64,000 nucleotides of DNA from Helicobacter colisuis (GTDB lineage: Bacteria > Campylobacterota > Campylobacteria > Campylobacterales > Helicobacteraceae), in assembly GCF_023646285.1 (NCBI RefSeq), contig NZ_JAMOKX010000002.1, forward strand, positions 62,001 through 126,000, written 5' to 3'. The translations under genes and the position numbers were made by a program. This document shows positions 8,699 to 18,073 of the stretch, piece after piece (the first letter of the stretch is position 1; each line of letters starts with the position of its first letter). Under the pieces are notes generated by a model, which saw only the letters and a program-made list of their open reading frames with translations, searched no databases and had not been told where the DNA came from.

Positions 8699-9496
8699 AT
8701 TAAAACGACAGAAAAAAATAAAATTGCTAAAAAGCATTTTGGACAGAATTTTTTACAAGATGAGAAAGTTTTATCACAGATTGTCCAATCCATTCCCAAG
8801 GAATTTAGAGATTTAAGATTCATTGAAATTGGGGCTGGCTTAGGTGATCTAACAAATAAGCTATTAAGCTTAGGAAATATCACTGCTTATGAGGTTGATA
8901 AGGAATTAATCCCTTATTTGAAAGAGCGTTTTAAAGTAGCCCTTGAAAATGGACAATTAGAGCTCAAAATTGGCGATATAATAGAAATTTGGAGTGGAGA
9001 GAGTTTAGAGGATAAGCCTTACTTTCTTATTTCTAATTTGCCTTATTATATTGCCACTTTATTGGTAGTTAAAGCAATTAAAGATCCATTGTGTAAGGGT
9101 TGTGTCGTGATGACACAAAAGGAAGTTGCCTTAAAATTTTGTGCGATTCAAAATCAAAGTGATTTTAGTGCTCTTAGTGTTTTAGCCCAAAGCGTAGGGG
9201 AAGCAAAGATGCTTTTTGAAGTTCCTCCAAGTGCTTTTGTGCCTCAACCCAAGGTAACTTCAGCCGTATTTTTGATAGAAAAAAATCAGATTCCATCAAG
9301 TGATTTTTTTGTAAAGCTAGAAGAATTGCTAAAGATTGCCTTTAGTGCTCCAAGAAAAACGCTTTTTAACAATCTCTCCAAGGTTTATTCTAAAGAAAAA
9401 ATTATGGAAACTTTGGAGACATTAGGGATTGTTTCTAGTAAAAGACCTCACGAGATTGATACGACCGATTATCACCGACTTTTGAAATTACTATAA
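8699..9496 (+). CDS. rsmA: 16S rRNA (adenine1518-N6/adenine1519-N6)-dimethyltransferase, apparent AUU start
   Basis: RsmA (KsgA) dimethylates two adenines near the 3' end of 16S rRNA late in 30S assembly. The protein sequence is full length (about 265 residues): KKHFGQNFL at residues 11-19, the SAM loop EIGAGLGDLT at 43-52, the catalytic motif NLPYYIA at 113-119, and FSAPRKTLFNNL near residue 217. Oddly, the frame has no ATG, GTG or TTG between the upstream stop (8693-8695) and the start of the conserved domain. The best candidate is ATT at 8699, nine bases after AAGG (8686-8689). ACG at 8705 is an alternative. The first TTG (8918) would delete the SAM-binding site. Confidence 0.88.
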   Translation: MKTTEKNKIAKKHFGQNFLQDEKVLSQIVQSIPKEFRDLRFIEIGAGLGDLTNKLLSLGNITAYEVDKELIPYLKERFKVALENGQLELKIGDIIEIWSGESLEDKPYFLISNLPYYIATLLVVKAIKDPLCKGCVVMTQKEVALKFCAIQNQSDFSALSVLAQSVGEAKMLFEVPPSAFVPQPKVTSAVFLIEKNQIPSSDFFVKLEELLKIAFSAPRKTLFNNLSKVYSKEKIMETLETLGIVSSKRPHEIDTTDYHRLLKLL

Positions 9497-9509
9497 AAGG
9501 CGGATTATC

Positions 9510-11489
9510 ATGGAAGAAAAAGAAACACAAAATACACAAAATATTCCTTCACAAGAAACAACAGAAACACAAAGGGAGCCAAATAAAAGGCGTTTTAGAC
9601 CAAGAAACAATCAACAAGGAGAGGAAAAACAAGCTCAAAATGGACAGCATCGACACAATCAACGCTTTTCTAAAAAATCTCAAAATTCTACACAAGGCGA
9701 TCAGAAATTTCGTAATAAAAATATGGGAGGCAAAGAATCAAGCCATATTGATTTAAAAAAAGCGGTGGAAGTGAATGCAAGAGTGCATCAAAATTCACTC
9801 ACTACCTATTCTCAAGCACATTTTAATCCTAATACAAAAGTTAGAATTACTCCTATTGGAGGACTTGGAGAGATTGGCGGAAATATGACAATCATTGAAA
9901 CGCAAAATTCTGCCATTATTATTGATGCGGGGATGAGTTTTCCTGATAGTGATATGCATGGTGTTGATATTTTGGTGCCAGATTTTAGTTATTTAGAAGC
10001 AATTAAAGATAAAATTGCAGGGATTGTAATTACACACGCACATGAAGATCATATTGGCGCTATGCCTTATTTATTTAAAAAATATCAATTTCCTATTTAT
10101 GGGACTCCGCTTCCTTTGGGTTTGATTGGATCAAAGTTTGATGAGCATGGGCTTAAAAAATTCCGCTCTCTTTTCCGCCCAGTAGAAAAGAGAAAACCCA
10201 TAAGAATTGGTGAATTTGAGATTGAATGGATTCATATCACGCATTCCATTGTAGATTCAAGTGCTTTAGCTATTAAGACAGAAGCAGGAGTGATTTTTCA
10301 TACAGGAGATTTTAAAATAGATCACACCCCAATAGATGGATATCCAACAGATTTAAATCGAATTGCACATTATGGTGAACAGGGAGTTTTGCTTTTGTTA
10401 AGCGATTCAACAAATTCGCACAAATCGGGTTATACGCCAAGTGAAGCAAGTGTTGGACCTGCCTTTGATACGCTTTTTTCTCGCGCTAAGGGGCGTGTGA
10501 TTATGAGCACTTTTAGCTCTAATATTCATCGCGTTTATCAGGCTATTCAACATGGATTGAAATATGGGCGTAAAGTCTCAGTGATAGGGCGTTCCATGGA
10601 AAAAAACCTAGAAATTGCAAGAGCTTTAGGATATATTGATTTGCCACAAAATATTTTTATTGAAGCGCATGAAGTCGCAAAATATGCAGATGAAGAAGTT
10701 TTGATTGTAACAACTGGTAGTCAAGGTGAGACAATGAGTGCGCTTTATCGTATGGCAACAGATGAGCATAGGCATATTAAAATTAAGCCAAGTGATATTG
10801 TGATTCTTTCAGCTAAGGCGATTCCTGGAAATGAAGGATCGGTGTCTAATATTTTGAATTTTATTAACAAAGCAGGAGCAAAGGTTTATTATCAAGACTT
10901 TAGTGAGATTCATACAAGCGGACACGCTGCACAAGAAGAGCAGAAGCTTATGTTGCGACTTGTAAAGCCCAAATTTTTCTTGCCAGTGCATGGAGAATAT
11001 AATCATATTTTAAAGCACAAAGAAACAGCTATTTCTTGCGGAATTGATGAAAAGAATATTTATCTTATGGAAGATGGTGATCAAGTGGAAGTAGCACATA
11101 ATTATTTGCGTAAAGTCCGAAGCGTAAAAACCGGCAAAACATATATTGATAATCAAGTTAATGCAACTATTGCTAATGATGTTGTTTTGGATAGACAAAA
11201 TTTGGCTGAAAATGGGATTGTTAGCGTGATGGTGCAAATTGATAAGGCTAAAAATGCCCTTATTGGTAAGCCTAGAGTGCAAACTATGGGAATTATTGCG
11301 AATAAAGATATTATGAGTTTTAATAAAGAGATTGAAGAGTTTTTTAGTCTTTTTGTTAAAAATTGCAAAAAAGAACTCTATAATAGCCAAAAAGCAATGG
11401 AGAATGAGGTGCGTAATGCCCTAAGAAAGCTAATGTTTAAGAAAACTAAGCGTTATCCTATTATTTTTCCAAATATTATTTTTAATTAG
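9510..11489 (+). CDS. rnj: Ribonuclease J
   Basis: This metallo-beta-lactamase/beta-CASP ribonuclease does 5'-3' exonucleolytic and endonucleolytic mRNA decay and RNA processing. It has 659 residues. The first 100 or so are Gln/Asn/Lys/Arg-rich and low in complexity, an extension also known in the H. pylori enzyme. The catalytic motif HAHEDH lies at 176-181, and further metal ligands occur in HTGDFKIDHTP and in PVHGEYNH. The beta-CASP and C-terminal domains complete the protein. It starts 13 bases after rsmA and may share its transcript. Confidence 0.95.
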   Translation: MEEKETQNTQNIPSQETTETQREPNKRRFRPRNNQQGEEKQAQNGQHRHNQRFSKKSQNSTQGDQKFRNKNMGGKESSHIDLKKAVEVNARVHQNSLTTYSQAHFNPNTKVRITPIGGLGEIGGNMTIIETQNSAIIIDAGMSFPDSDMHGVDILVPDFSYLEAIKDKIAGIVITHAHEDHIGAMPYLFKKYQFPIYGTPLPLGLIGSKFDEHGLKKFRSLFRPVEKRKPIRIGEFEIEWIHITHSIVDSSALAIKTEAGVIFHTGDFKIDHTPIDGYPTDLNRIAHYGEQGVLLLLSDSTNSHKSGYTPSEASVGPAFDTLFSRAKGRVIMSTFSSNIHRVYQAIQHGLKYGRKVSVIGRSMEKNLEIARALGYIDLPQNIFIEAHEVAKYADEEVLIVTTGSQGETMSALYRMATDEHRHIKIKPSDIVILSAKAIPGNEGSVSNILNFINKAGAKVYYQDFSEIHTSGHAAQEEQKLMLRLVKPKFFLPVHGEYNHILKHKETAISCGIDEKNIYLMEDGDQVEVAHNYLRKVRSVKTGKTYIDNQVNATIANDVVLDRQNLAENGIVSVMVQIDKAKNALIGKPRVQTMGIIANKDIMSFNKEIEEFFSLFVKNCKKELYNSQKAMENEVRNALRKLMFKKTKRYPIIFPNIIFN

Positions 11490-11530
11490 AATCCTTGTGA
11501 TTCTTGTCTAGATTTTATTGAAGGATTGAA

Positions 11531-12271
11531 ATGTTTGAGTGGATTTTGAGTGCAGAAATGTGGGTTGCTTTGCTGACGCTCATTGGCTTAGAGATTGTTT
11601 TGGGGATTGATAATATTATTTTTATTGCTATTTTGGTAGGTAGGTTACCAAAAGAGCAAAGACAGAGGGCAAGAATCTTTGGTCTTGGTTTAGCAATGCT
11701 AACGCGTTTGATGCTGTTACTCTCACTTTTTTGGATTATGAAGCTTACAACTCCGCTCTTTAGCGTGTTTTCGCAAGATATTTCTGGGAGAGATATTATT
11801 TTGATTCTTGGGGGTTTGTTTTTGATTGCAAAATCTACCTTAGAAATCCACCATGATATTGATAATGCCGGTGAAAAGAGTGATGAAAATCTATTAAAAG
11901 AAGGAGCTAAGCGAGGATTTTTTAGTGTGCTTATTCAAATTGCAATTTTAGATATAGTGTTTTCGCTTGATTCGGTTATTACAGCAGTGGGAATGGTTAA
12001 TAATATAGAAATTATGATGATTGCTGTTATTGTAGCGGTTTTGGTAATGATGCTTGCAAGCAAGAGTATTTCAGAGTTTGTTGATGAAAATCCAACCATT
12101 AAGATTCTTGCCTTAGCTTTTTTGATTTTGGTGGGCGTAACTTTGGTAGCAGAAGGTTTGGAATTTCATATTTCTAAAGGTTATATTTATTTTGCTATGG
12201 CATTTTCTTTGGGGGTGGAATCAATTAATATTTATATCAAAAAGAAACACGCTTCACAAAGGAAATCTTAA
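11531..12271 (+). CDS. TerC family integral membrane protein
   Basis: This is a 246-residue protein with about seven hydrophobic segments. The TerC signature is clear: an N-terminal EIVLGIDNIIFIAIL helix with its conserved acidic pair, and a matching second half with AILDIVFSLDSVITAVGM. TerC-family proteins are linked to metal ion (notably manganese) export and to metallation of exported proteins; the substrate here is not shown by sequence. It lies 3 bases upstream of polA. Confidence 0.88.
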   Translation: MFEWILSAEMWVALLTLIGLEIVLGIDNIIFIAILVGRLPKEQRQRARIFGLGLAMLTRLMLLLSLFWIMKLTTPLFSVFSQDISGRDIILILGGLFLIAKSTLEIHHDIDNAGEKSDENLLKEGAKRGFFSVLIQIAILDIVFSLDSVITAVGMVNNIEIMMIAVIVAVLVMMLASKSISEFVDENPTIKILALAFLILVGVTLVAEGLEFHISKGYIYFAMAFSLGVESINIYIKKKHASQRKS

Positions 12272-12274
12272 AAA

Positions 12275-14965
12275 ATGGCTACCAAAACCCTAACTATTAT
12301 TGATACTTTTGGTTTTTTATTTCGGAGTTACTTTGCACTTCCGCCACTTAAGAATCACAATGGATTTCCAACAGGACTTTTGACAGGCTTTGCAAATTTA
12401 ATTATGCAGTTACATAAGGATTATCCTAAAGACTATCTAGTGTTTGCCCTTGATTCTAAAGGAGAGAATTTTCGCAAACAAATCGATCCGCTTTATAAAG
12501 CAAATCGCCCAGAAGTGCCACAGGATTTGAAATTGCAACTTGAGGTTGCCATAAGATGGGTAGAAGATATGGGCTTTAAAAATATTAGTATTGAAGGCTT
12601 TGAAGCAGATGATGTGATTGCTTCTATTAATAAGCAAGTCAATAAGCTTGATGTTAATGTGCGAATTATTAGCCACGATAAGGATCTTTATCAGCTAATT
12701 GATAAAGATACTTTTTTGTTTAATCCTAGCAAAAAAGAAGAAATTAGAGAAGAAGAATGTAAAGAAAAATATGGCGTTTATCCTAGTCAATTTGTAGATT
12801 ATCAAAGTATTGTGGGTGATGGTGTAGATAATGTCCCCGGGGTGAAGGGCATTGGGGCAAAGGGTGCGGCTAATTTGCTAAATAATTTTGGTAGCTTAGA
12901 TGCAATTTATGAGCATTTAGATGAGATTCCGCAAAAGCGAACTAGGGAGCTTCTAAGTGTGGCTAAAGACGATGCATATCGCAGTAGAGAGCTTGTAAGG
13001 CTTAGAGATGATTTGTTAGAAGAGTTTGATTTAAGTGAATGTAAAATGCCTCAAGACTCGCCCTTGCTTAAAATCTTGGATTCTTTAAGAGAATATGATT
13101 TAAATAGTATTTTAAAAAAAATAAACAAAAATGCTACACCTCAAATAAAAGATACACCAATCAAATCACAAGAAAACAAGCAAAAAAAGCAGTTTGTTTA
13201 TAAGCCACATTTGATTGGGAGTGATTTAGAGCTTAGGGAATTTTTTATGGCATTGCCCAAAGAGAGTATTTTTTCTTTTGATACTGAAACAACTTCTTTA
13301 GATGTAAGAAAGGCAAAGATTGTTGGCTTCTCTTTTAGTGTAAATGGTATAGATTGTTATTATGTCCCTATTGCACATAATTATTTGGGTGTTGAATCGC
13401 AAGTGAGTTTGGAATGTGCTAGAGAGTGTATTAAGCAGATTTTTCAATCTCAATGCGTGATTGGTCATAATCTCAAATACGATCTCGAAATTCTAAAAAC
13501 AAATTTTGATTTTGTTGCAGAGGATTTTTCAAAAGTACGCGATAGTATGCTTTTGGCTTGGCTTTTACAGAGTGATTCTCTTTGCAATTTAGATTTTTTG
13601 ATGAAAAAATATTTTAATCACGAAATGATTCATTACAAAGACATTGTAGGTAAAAATGAAAATTTTTCAAATATCTCAATTCAGCGTGCATGTGAGTATG
13701 CTAGTGAAGATGCAGCAGCTTGCTATCAGCTTTATTTTAAACTTCAAAGCTTAGCGGATAAATCGCTTTTGGAGATCGCACAAAAAGTGGAATATCCCTT
13801 TATTCAAAGCTTGATGAGTATGGAGTTATTAGGTATTAAAATTGATTTGGAATATTTTTTAAGATTAAATGCGCAATCAAGAGAGAAGTTGCATCAAATC
13901 TCTGAAGAAATTTTTATTTTAGCCAATAAGCGCTTTAATCTTAATTCTCCCCAGCAATTAGCGAGTGTTTTGTTTGATGATTTAAAGCTACAAACAGGTA
14001 AAAAGACTAAAATAGGTTATAGCACTTCTGAATTGGTGTTAAATTCACTTTATGATTCGCATCCCATTATTCCTAAAATTTTGGAATATCGAGAATCTTT
14101 TAAACTTTATAGCACTTATATTGAGCCTTTGATTGAACACGCAAAAAATAACTTAGAGCATCGAATCCATACTTCTTTCATGCAAACAGGCACTAGCACA
14201 GGACGCCTTAGTTCCAAAAATCCTAATTTGCAAAATATTCCTGTAAAAACTTTAGAGGGAAGACGCATACGCGAGGGCTTTATTGCAAAAGAAAATTATT
14301 TGTTAGTGAGTTTGGATTATTCACAAATTGAATTGCGCCTTTTAGCGCATTTTTCGCAAGATAAGGCAATGATTGATGCATTTTTACAAGATGCAGATAT
14401 TCACCTAGAAACAGCCAAAAAGATTTTTGGGGAGGAAATAGCACAAGAGAAACGAGCAGTTGCCAAAAGTATTAATTTTGGTTTGATTTATGGAATGGGT
14501 CCTAAAAAGCTTTCTGAAACACTCAAAATTAGTTTTCAAGAAGCCAAAACTTATATCCAAAATTATTTCACTTCTTTTCCGATGATTAAGGATTTTTTAA
14601 AAAAACAAGAGGAATTTATTTTGGAGAATGGTTATTCTAAAACGCTTTTGGGCAGAATGAGAAAATTTGATTTTGATGGGATTCAAGAATATCAAAAGGC
14701 GGCTTTTTTAAGGGAGGGAATTAATGCAATTTTTCAAGGTAGTGCAGCTGATATTATCAAAATGGCAATGAATAAAATTATACATTCCTCTTTAGAATCA
14801 AAGCTATTATTGCAAGTGCATGATGAATTGATTTTTGAAACTCCAAAAGAAATAGCTAGTGAAGAAGCCAAAAAGATTGCTTTAATTATGGAGAATATTG
14901 CCACACTAAGAGTGCCGCTTAAATGCAGCATAAGTATTGGAGAGAATTGGGGGAAATTAAAATAG
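12275..14965 (+). CDS. polA: DNA polymerase I
   Basis: This is an 896-residue enzyme for repair and Okazaki fragment maturation. It has an N-terminal 5'-3' exonuclease domain (about 1-280, with FEADDVIAS and GDGVDNVPGVKGIG), a 3'-5' exonuclease domain (about 310-490) and the polymerase domain (SLDYSQIELRLLAHFS, KSINFGLIYGMG, LLQVHDELIFE). The proofreading motifs look intact: FDTETTSLD (Exo I), GHNLKYDLE (Exo II) and YASEDAAA (Exo III), so this should be a proofreading Pol I. It is convergent with the nuclease-like gene, with eight bases between the stops. Confidence 0.96.
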   Translation: MATKTLTIIDTFGFLFRSYFALPPLKNHNGFPTGLLTGFANLIMQLHKDYPKDYLVFALDSKGENFRKQIDPLYKANRPEVPQDLKLQLEVAIRWVEDMGFKNISIEGFEADDVIASINKQVNKLDVNVRIISHDKDLYQLIDKDTFLFNPSKKEEIREEECKEKYGVYPSQFVDYQSIVGDGVDNVPGVKGIGAKGAANLLNNFGSLDAIYEHLDEIPQKRTRELLSVAKDDAYRSRELVRLRDDLLEEFDLSECKMPQDSPLLKILDSLREYDLNSILKKINKNATPQIKDTPIKSQENKQKKQFVYKPHLIGSDLELREFFMALPKESIFSFDTETTSLDVRKAKIVGFSFSVNGIDCYYVPIAHNYLGVESQVSLECARECIKQIFQSQCVIGHNLKYDLEILKTNFDFVAEDFSKVRDSMLLAWLLQSDSLCNLDFLMKKYFNHEMIHYKDIVGKNENFSNISIQRACEYASEDAAACYQLYFKLQSLADKSLLEIAQKVEYPFIQSLMSMELLGIKIDLEYFLRLNAQSREKLHQISEEIFILANKRFNLNSPQQLASVLFDDLKLQTGKKTKIGYSTSELVLNSLYDSHPIIPKILEYRESFKLYSTYIEPLIEHAKNNLEHRIHTSFMQTGTSTGRLSSKNPNLQNIPVKTLEGRRIREGFIAKENYLLVSLDYSQIELRLLAHFSQDKAMIDAFLQDADIHLETAKKIFGEEIAQEKRAVAKSINFGLIYGMGPKKLSETLKISFQEAKTYIQNYFTSFPMIKDFLKKQEEFILENGYSKTLLGRMRKFDFDGIQEYQKAAFLREGINAIFQGSAADIIKMAMNKIIHSSLESKLLLQVHDELIFETPKEIASEEAKKIALIMENIATLRVPLKCSISIGENWGKLK

Positions 14966-14973
14966 GTAAAAAA

Positions 14974-15516
14974 TCACTTCTGTTTCTCTTTGGCAATTTC
15001 TCTTAGAGTGCTTTTGATGCATTCCATCTCTTTTGCCCATTCTTTCCATAGCCCTTTTCTTTTGTTTCTTGCAACACTCTCTAATGTTTCTAATTTTGTA
15101 ATAACTTCTTCTTGAGTGAGATCAAAATATTGAACCACTCCATAACCATCTTTGATAATTTGCTCATTAAATAAATTTCCACCATTTTGCAAAAAACACC
15201 AGCCATTTTGATAGCTTAGAAAATATATTTGTTCAGAAAAAATTTTATTTTGTGTGTAATTCATTGCAAAATGGCGCATTGCTTTTAGAGTTTTTGGGTT
15301 AATTTCACAAATATCTGATTGGAAGTTTTTGCTAGGAGTAGCCACGCCATAAAGCTGACAATAAAGCCTTCCAAAATCCTTAGAATAAACTCCAAATAGC
15401 GCAGGGGTGTAAATGGACTTTAGAATTCCTTGTAAAGGAATGGGAGTAAAAACAAGCGAAAAGAGTGGCATACAAAATAAGGCTAAAACTAAAAAGGTAA
15501 TCCTAAAAAATTTCAT
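14974..15516 (-). CDS. Secreted SNase-like (thermonuclease fold) protein, altered active site
   Basis: This 180-residue protein has an N-terminal hydrophobic signal-like segment (about residues 5-25). The remainder fits the staphylococcal nuclease fold: RLYCQLYGVATPS at 50-62, then LFNEQIIKDGYGVVQYF and the C-terminal helix with ARNKRKGLWKEW. The SNase catalytic residues seem replaced: the positions matching Arg35, Asp40 and Glu43 read Gln54, Ala59 and Ser62, and the Arg87 position reads Trp. It may therefore bind rather than cut nucleic acid, or do something else. Its ATG overlaps the yejF stop (ATGA), so it is the last gene of the Yej unit. Confidence 0.65.
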   Translation of the reverse strand: MKFFRITFLVLALFCMPLFSLVFTPIPLQGILKSIYTPALFGVYSKDFGRLYCQLYGVATPSKNFQSDICEINPKTLKAMRHFAMNYTQNKIFSEQIYFLSYQNGWCFLQNGGNLFNEQIIKDGYGVVQYFDLTQEEVITKLETLESVARNKRKGLWKEWAKEMECIKSTLREIAKEKQK

Positions 15517-17066
15517 TGAATCCCACTTGCTTTAAGAAGGCTTTGCACATAAGGATTTTTTGGATTTTTAAAAACTTCTTGGGTTTTGCCACGCTCAAGT
15601 GCCTCGCCATTTTTTAAGACAATGACATTTTGACAAAGAGTGGCAATGACGCTTAAATCGTGGCTGATGCAGAGATAGCTTAAGCGGTATTGTTTGGATA
15701 GTTTTAGAAGTAAATTAAGAATCTGTTTTTGTGTATTTTTATCTAAAGCACTTGTTGGCTCATCAAGTAGTAAGACTTTTGGTTTTAAAATCAAGCTTCT
15801 TGCAATACTCACTCTCTGCCTTTGTCCGCCACTTAGCTCATTAGGATAGCGCTCCAAAAAGCTTTCATCTAAACTTGTATCCAAAAGGACTTGTTTGATT
15901 CTAGCTTGGCGATCTTGGATATTGTGGGCAATTAGCCCTTCTGCTAGGATTTGGGCGATGGTCATTTTGGGATTAAGTGAGCTAAAGGGATCTTGAAAAA
16001 TTATTTGGATATTTTTTCTAAAATCCCTTAATTTTTCTCCTTGAAGTAAAAAGAAATCTTGATTAAGTAAATCCACTTTTCCTTTGGATTCTACTAAGCG
16101 GCAAATAGCGTTTGCAAGAGATGTTTTACCACTGCCTGATTCTCCAATAATACCCAAACTCTCCCCCTCTCTTAACTCAAAACTAAGAGGTTTAAGAGCT
16201 TCAAAACTCTCCAAAGTTTTCCCCCAAAAGCTTTTTTTAGTAGGATATGAAACTTGCAAGTTTTCAACTTCTAAGAGTGGTTTTCCAAAATCTAAGTGAG
16301 TATTGTAAGAGAAATGAAGGGATTGCACCAAAAGTTTAGTGTAAGGATTTTGTGGATTTTTAAAAATATTTTGTGTAAAACCTCTCTCGATAATTTCACC
16401 TTGTTTTAATACAAGAATGGTTTTGCAGAGTTTGGAGATCACTAAGAGATCATGGCTAATAAACAAAACACTAAGATGAAGTTTTTTTTGTAAAGATTGC
16501 AAAAGCAAAAGAATTTGTTCTTGCGTGGTGGAATCTAAAGCGGTTGTGGGTTCATCAGCAATAAGAAGTTTGGGTGAGTTTGCAAGGGCGATGGCAATGC
16601 AGATTCTCTGCCTTTGTCCTCCGCTTAATTCATAAGGATATGATTCTAGCACTTTTTGTGGTAAATGGACATTTTCTAAAAGCTCTATTAATTTACTTTG
16701 AAGATCTGCTTTAGGGAGGTTTGGATTGTGGATTAAAAGTGCTTCGGCAAGTTGCTTTTTAATTTTATGAAGTGGGTTTAGGGCACTAAGTGGCTCTTGA
16801 AAAATATAGCTAATTTCTTTGCCACGAATCTTTTGCATTTTAGCTGATGAGTATTGAAGTAGATTCTGTCCCAAAAAGTTAATTTCACCTTTTTGGTATT
16901 GGAGATTAGGAAGGAGTTGTAAAATGGCATTGCCTAGCATAGATTTTCCACTGCCTGACTCTCCAACAATCCCTAAAATACTCCCTTCTTCAAGTGTAAA
17001 AGAAATATTTTTTAGACTAAAATTGCCAAGCTTTAAACAAAGATTTTTAATTTCTAAAAGTTTCAT
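15513..17066 (-). CDS. yejF: Peptide ABC transporter ATPase (double ABC domain)
   Basis: This 517-residue cytoplasmic ATPase has two ABC domains in tandem, each complete: Walker A GESGSGKSMLGNA and GESGSGKTSLANA, signature LSGGQRQRICIA and LSGGQRQRVSIA, and Walker B ending DEPTTALD and DEPTSALD. The fused arrangement is that of YejF, which powers import of oligopeptides (and, in E. coli, microcin C) through YejB and YejE. It overlaps the yejE stop by 20 bases and the downstream nuclease-like gene by four. Confidence 0.92.
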   Translation of the reverse strand: MKLLEIKNLCLKLGNFSLKNISFTLEEGSILGIVGESGSGKSMLGNAILQLLPNLQYQKGEINFLGQNLLQYSSAKMQKIRGKEISYIFQEPLSALNPLHKIKKQLAEALLIHNPNLPKADLQSKLIELLENVHLPQKVLESYPYELSGGQRQRICIAIALANSPKLLIADEPTTALDSTTQEQILLLLQSLQKKLHLSVLFISHDLLVISKLCKTILVLKQGEIIERGFTQNIFKNPQNPYTKLLVQSLHFSYNTHLDFGKPLLEVENLQVSYPTKKSFWGKTLESFEALKPLSFELREGESLGIIGESGSGKTSLANAICRLVESKGKVDLLNQDFFLLQGEKLRDFRKNIQIIFQDPFSSLNPKMTIAQILAEGLIAHNIQDRQARIKQVLLDTSLDESFLERYPNELSGGQRQRVSIARSLILKPKVLLLDEPTSALDKNTQKQILNLLLKLSKQYRLSYLCISHDLSVIATLCQNVIVLKNGEALERGKTQEVFKNPKNPYVQSLLKASGIQ

Positions 17067-18072
17067 TATTTCCCTTTAAGCAATCTCGCAATCCCTCTCC
17101 AATGAAAACCAAAAGACAAAGTAAGATACTAAGAGCAAAAAATCCGCTTAAGCCTAACCATGGGGCGTTAAGATTGTTTTTGCCTTGGGCTAAAATTTCC
17201 CCTAAACTTGCATTAGGTGGCGGTAATCCAAGCCCTAAGAAATCCAAAGAAGCTAGAGTGGTGATACTTCCGCATAAAATAAAAGGCAAATAAGTTAGCA
17301 AAGCCACAAGGGCATTGGGTAAAATATGATAGAAAATAATCCGATAGTGGCTTACTCCAAGCATTTTTGCAGCTTTGATATAATCAAGATTCCGCACTTT
17401 TAAAAATTCTGCTCTCACAAAAGGAACAAGCGCAATCCAAGAAAATAAAAGCACAGCAAAAAGGATAGTCCAAAAGGTCGGTTGCAATAAACTAGCTAAA
17501 ATAATTAAGATAAATAAAATAGGCATTCCACTCCAAATCTCAATAAGTCTTTGTCCAAATAAATCAATTTTTCCTCCAAAATATCCACAAATAGCACCGA
17601 TTAAAAGCCCAATAATGGAGCTAAAAAAGGTGAGAATAAAAGCAAAGAGTATGGAAGTCTTAAGCCCATAAAGCAAACGCGCCACAACATCTCTACCCAA
17701 ATCATCAGTGCCTAGAGGATTTAAAAGACTTGGTGGAGTAGGAGCGGGAGAGGGTAGTGTATAGATAATTGTATCATAAGAATAAGGGATAGGTGGCATA
17801 ATTAAAAAACCCTTTTGTTTGATTAGATCTTGCAAATAAGGATCATTGTAGTTGGCTTCACTCTCAAAATCTCCCCCAAAGGTAGTTTCAGGATAGCTTT
17901 GAAAAATAGGAAAATAGTTTTGATTGTCATAGCGGATATAAAGAGGCTTGTCATTAGCGATAAATTCCGCATTAAGGCTAATAATGAAAATCCCCAAAAA
18001 AATCCATAGGGAATAAAAGGCTTTTTTGTTGGCTTTAAAAGTGTGGTAATGTCGCTGTGTGAAAAATCCCAT
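17047..18072 (-). CDS. yejE: Peptide ABC transporter permease
   Basis: This is a permease of the DppC/OppC type, about 341 residues. It resembles E. coli YejE closely along its length: SLWIFLGIFIISLNAEFIANDKPL near the N-terminus, a large periplasmic insert after TM1, LGTDDLGRDVVARLLYG, and the ATPase-coupling loop AAKMLGVSHYRIIFYHILPNA. The frame opens further upstream (18105), but ATG at 18072 is better: it follows an AGAAGG ribosome binding site and lies one base after the yejB stop, avoiding a 32-base overlap. Confidence 0.92.
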   Translation of the reverse strand: MGFFTQRHYHTFKANKKAFYSLWIFLGIFIISLNAEFIANDKPLYIRYDNQNYFPIFQSYPETTFGGDFESEANYNDPYLQDLIKQKGFLIMPPIPYSYDTIIYTLPSPAPTPPSLLNPLGTDDLGRDVVARLLYGLKTSILFAFILTFFSSIIGLLIGAICGYFGGKIDLFGQRLIEIWSGMPILFILIILASLLQPTFWTILFAVLLFSWIALVPFVRAEFLKVRNLDYIKAAKMLGVSHYRIIFYHILPNALVALLTYLPFILCGSITTLASLDFLGLGLPPPNASLGEILAQGKNNLNAPWLGLSGFFALSILLCLLVFIGEGLRDCLKGNNETFRN

Positions 18073-18073
18073 T

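Noticed and set aside
8592-8816. A 74-codon plus-strand ORF spanning the pseudopilin-rsmA junction
   Set aside because: It has only Lys/Leu/Arg-rich sequence in a different frame from both genes. I considered it as a frameshifted N-terminus of rsmA, but the RsmA frame is continuous from 8696, so no frameshift is needed to give the full conserved domain.
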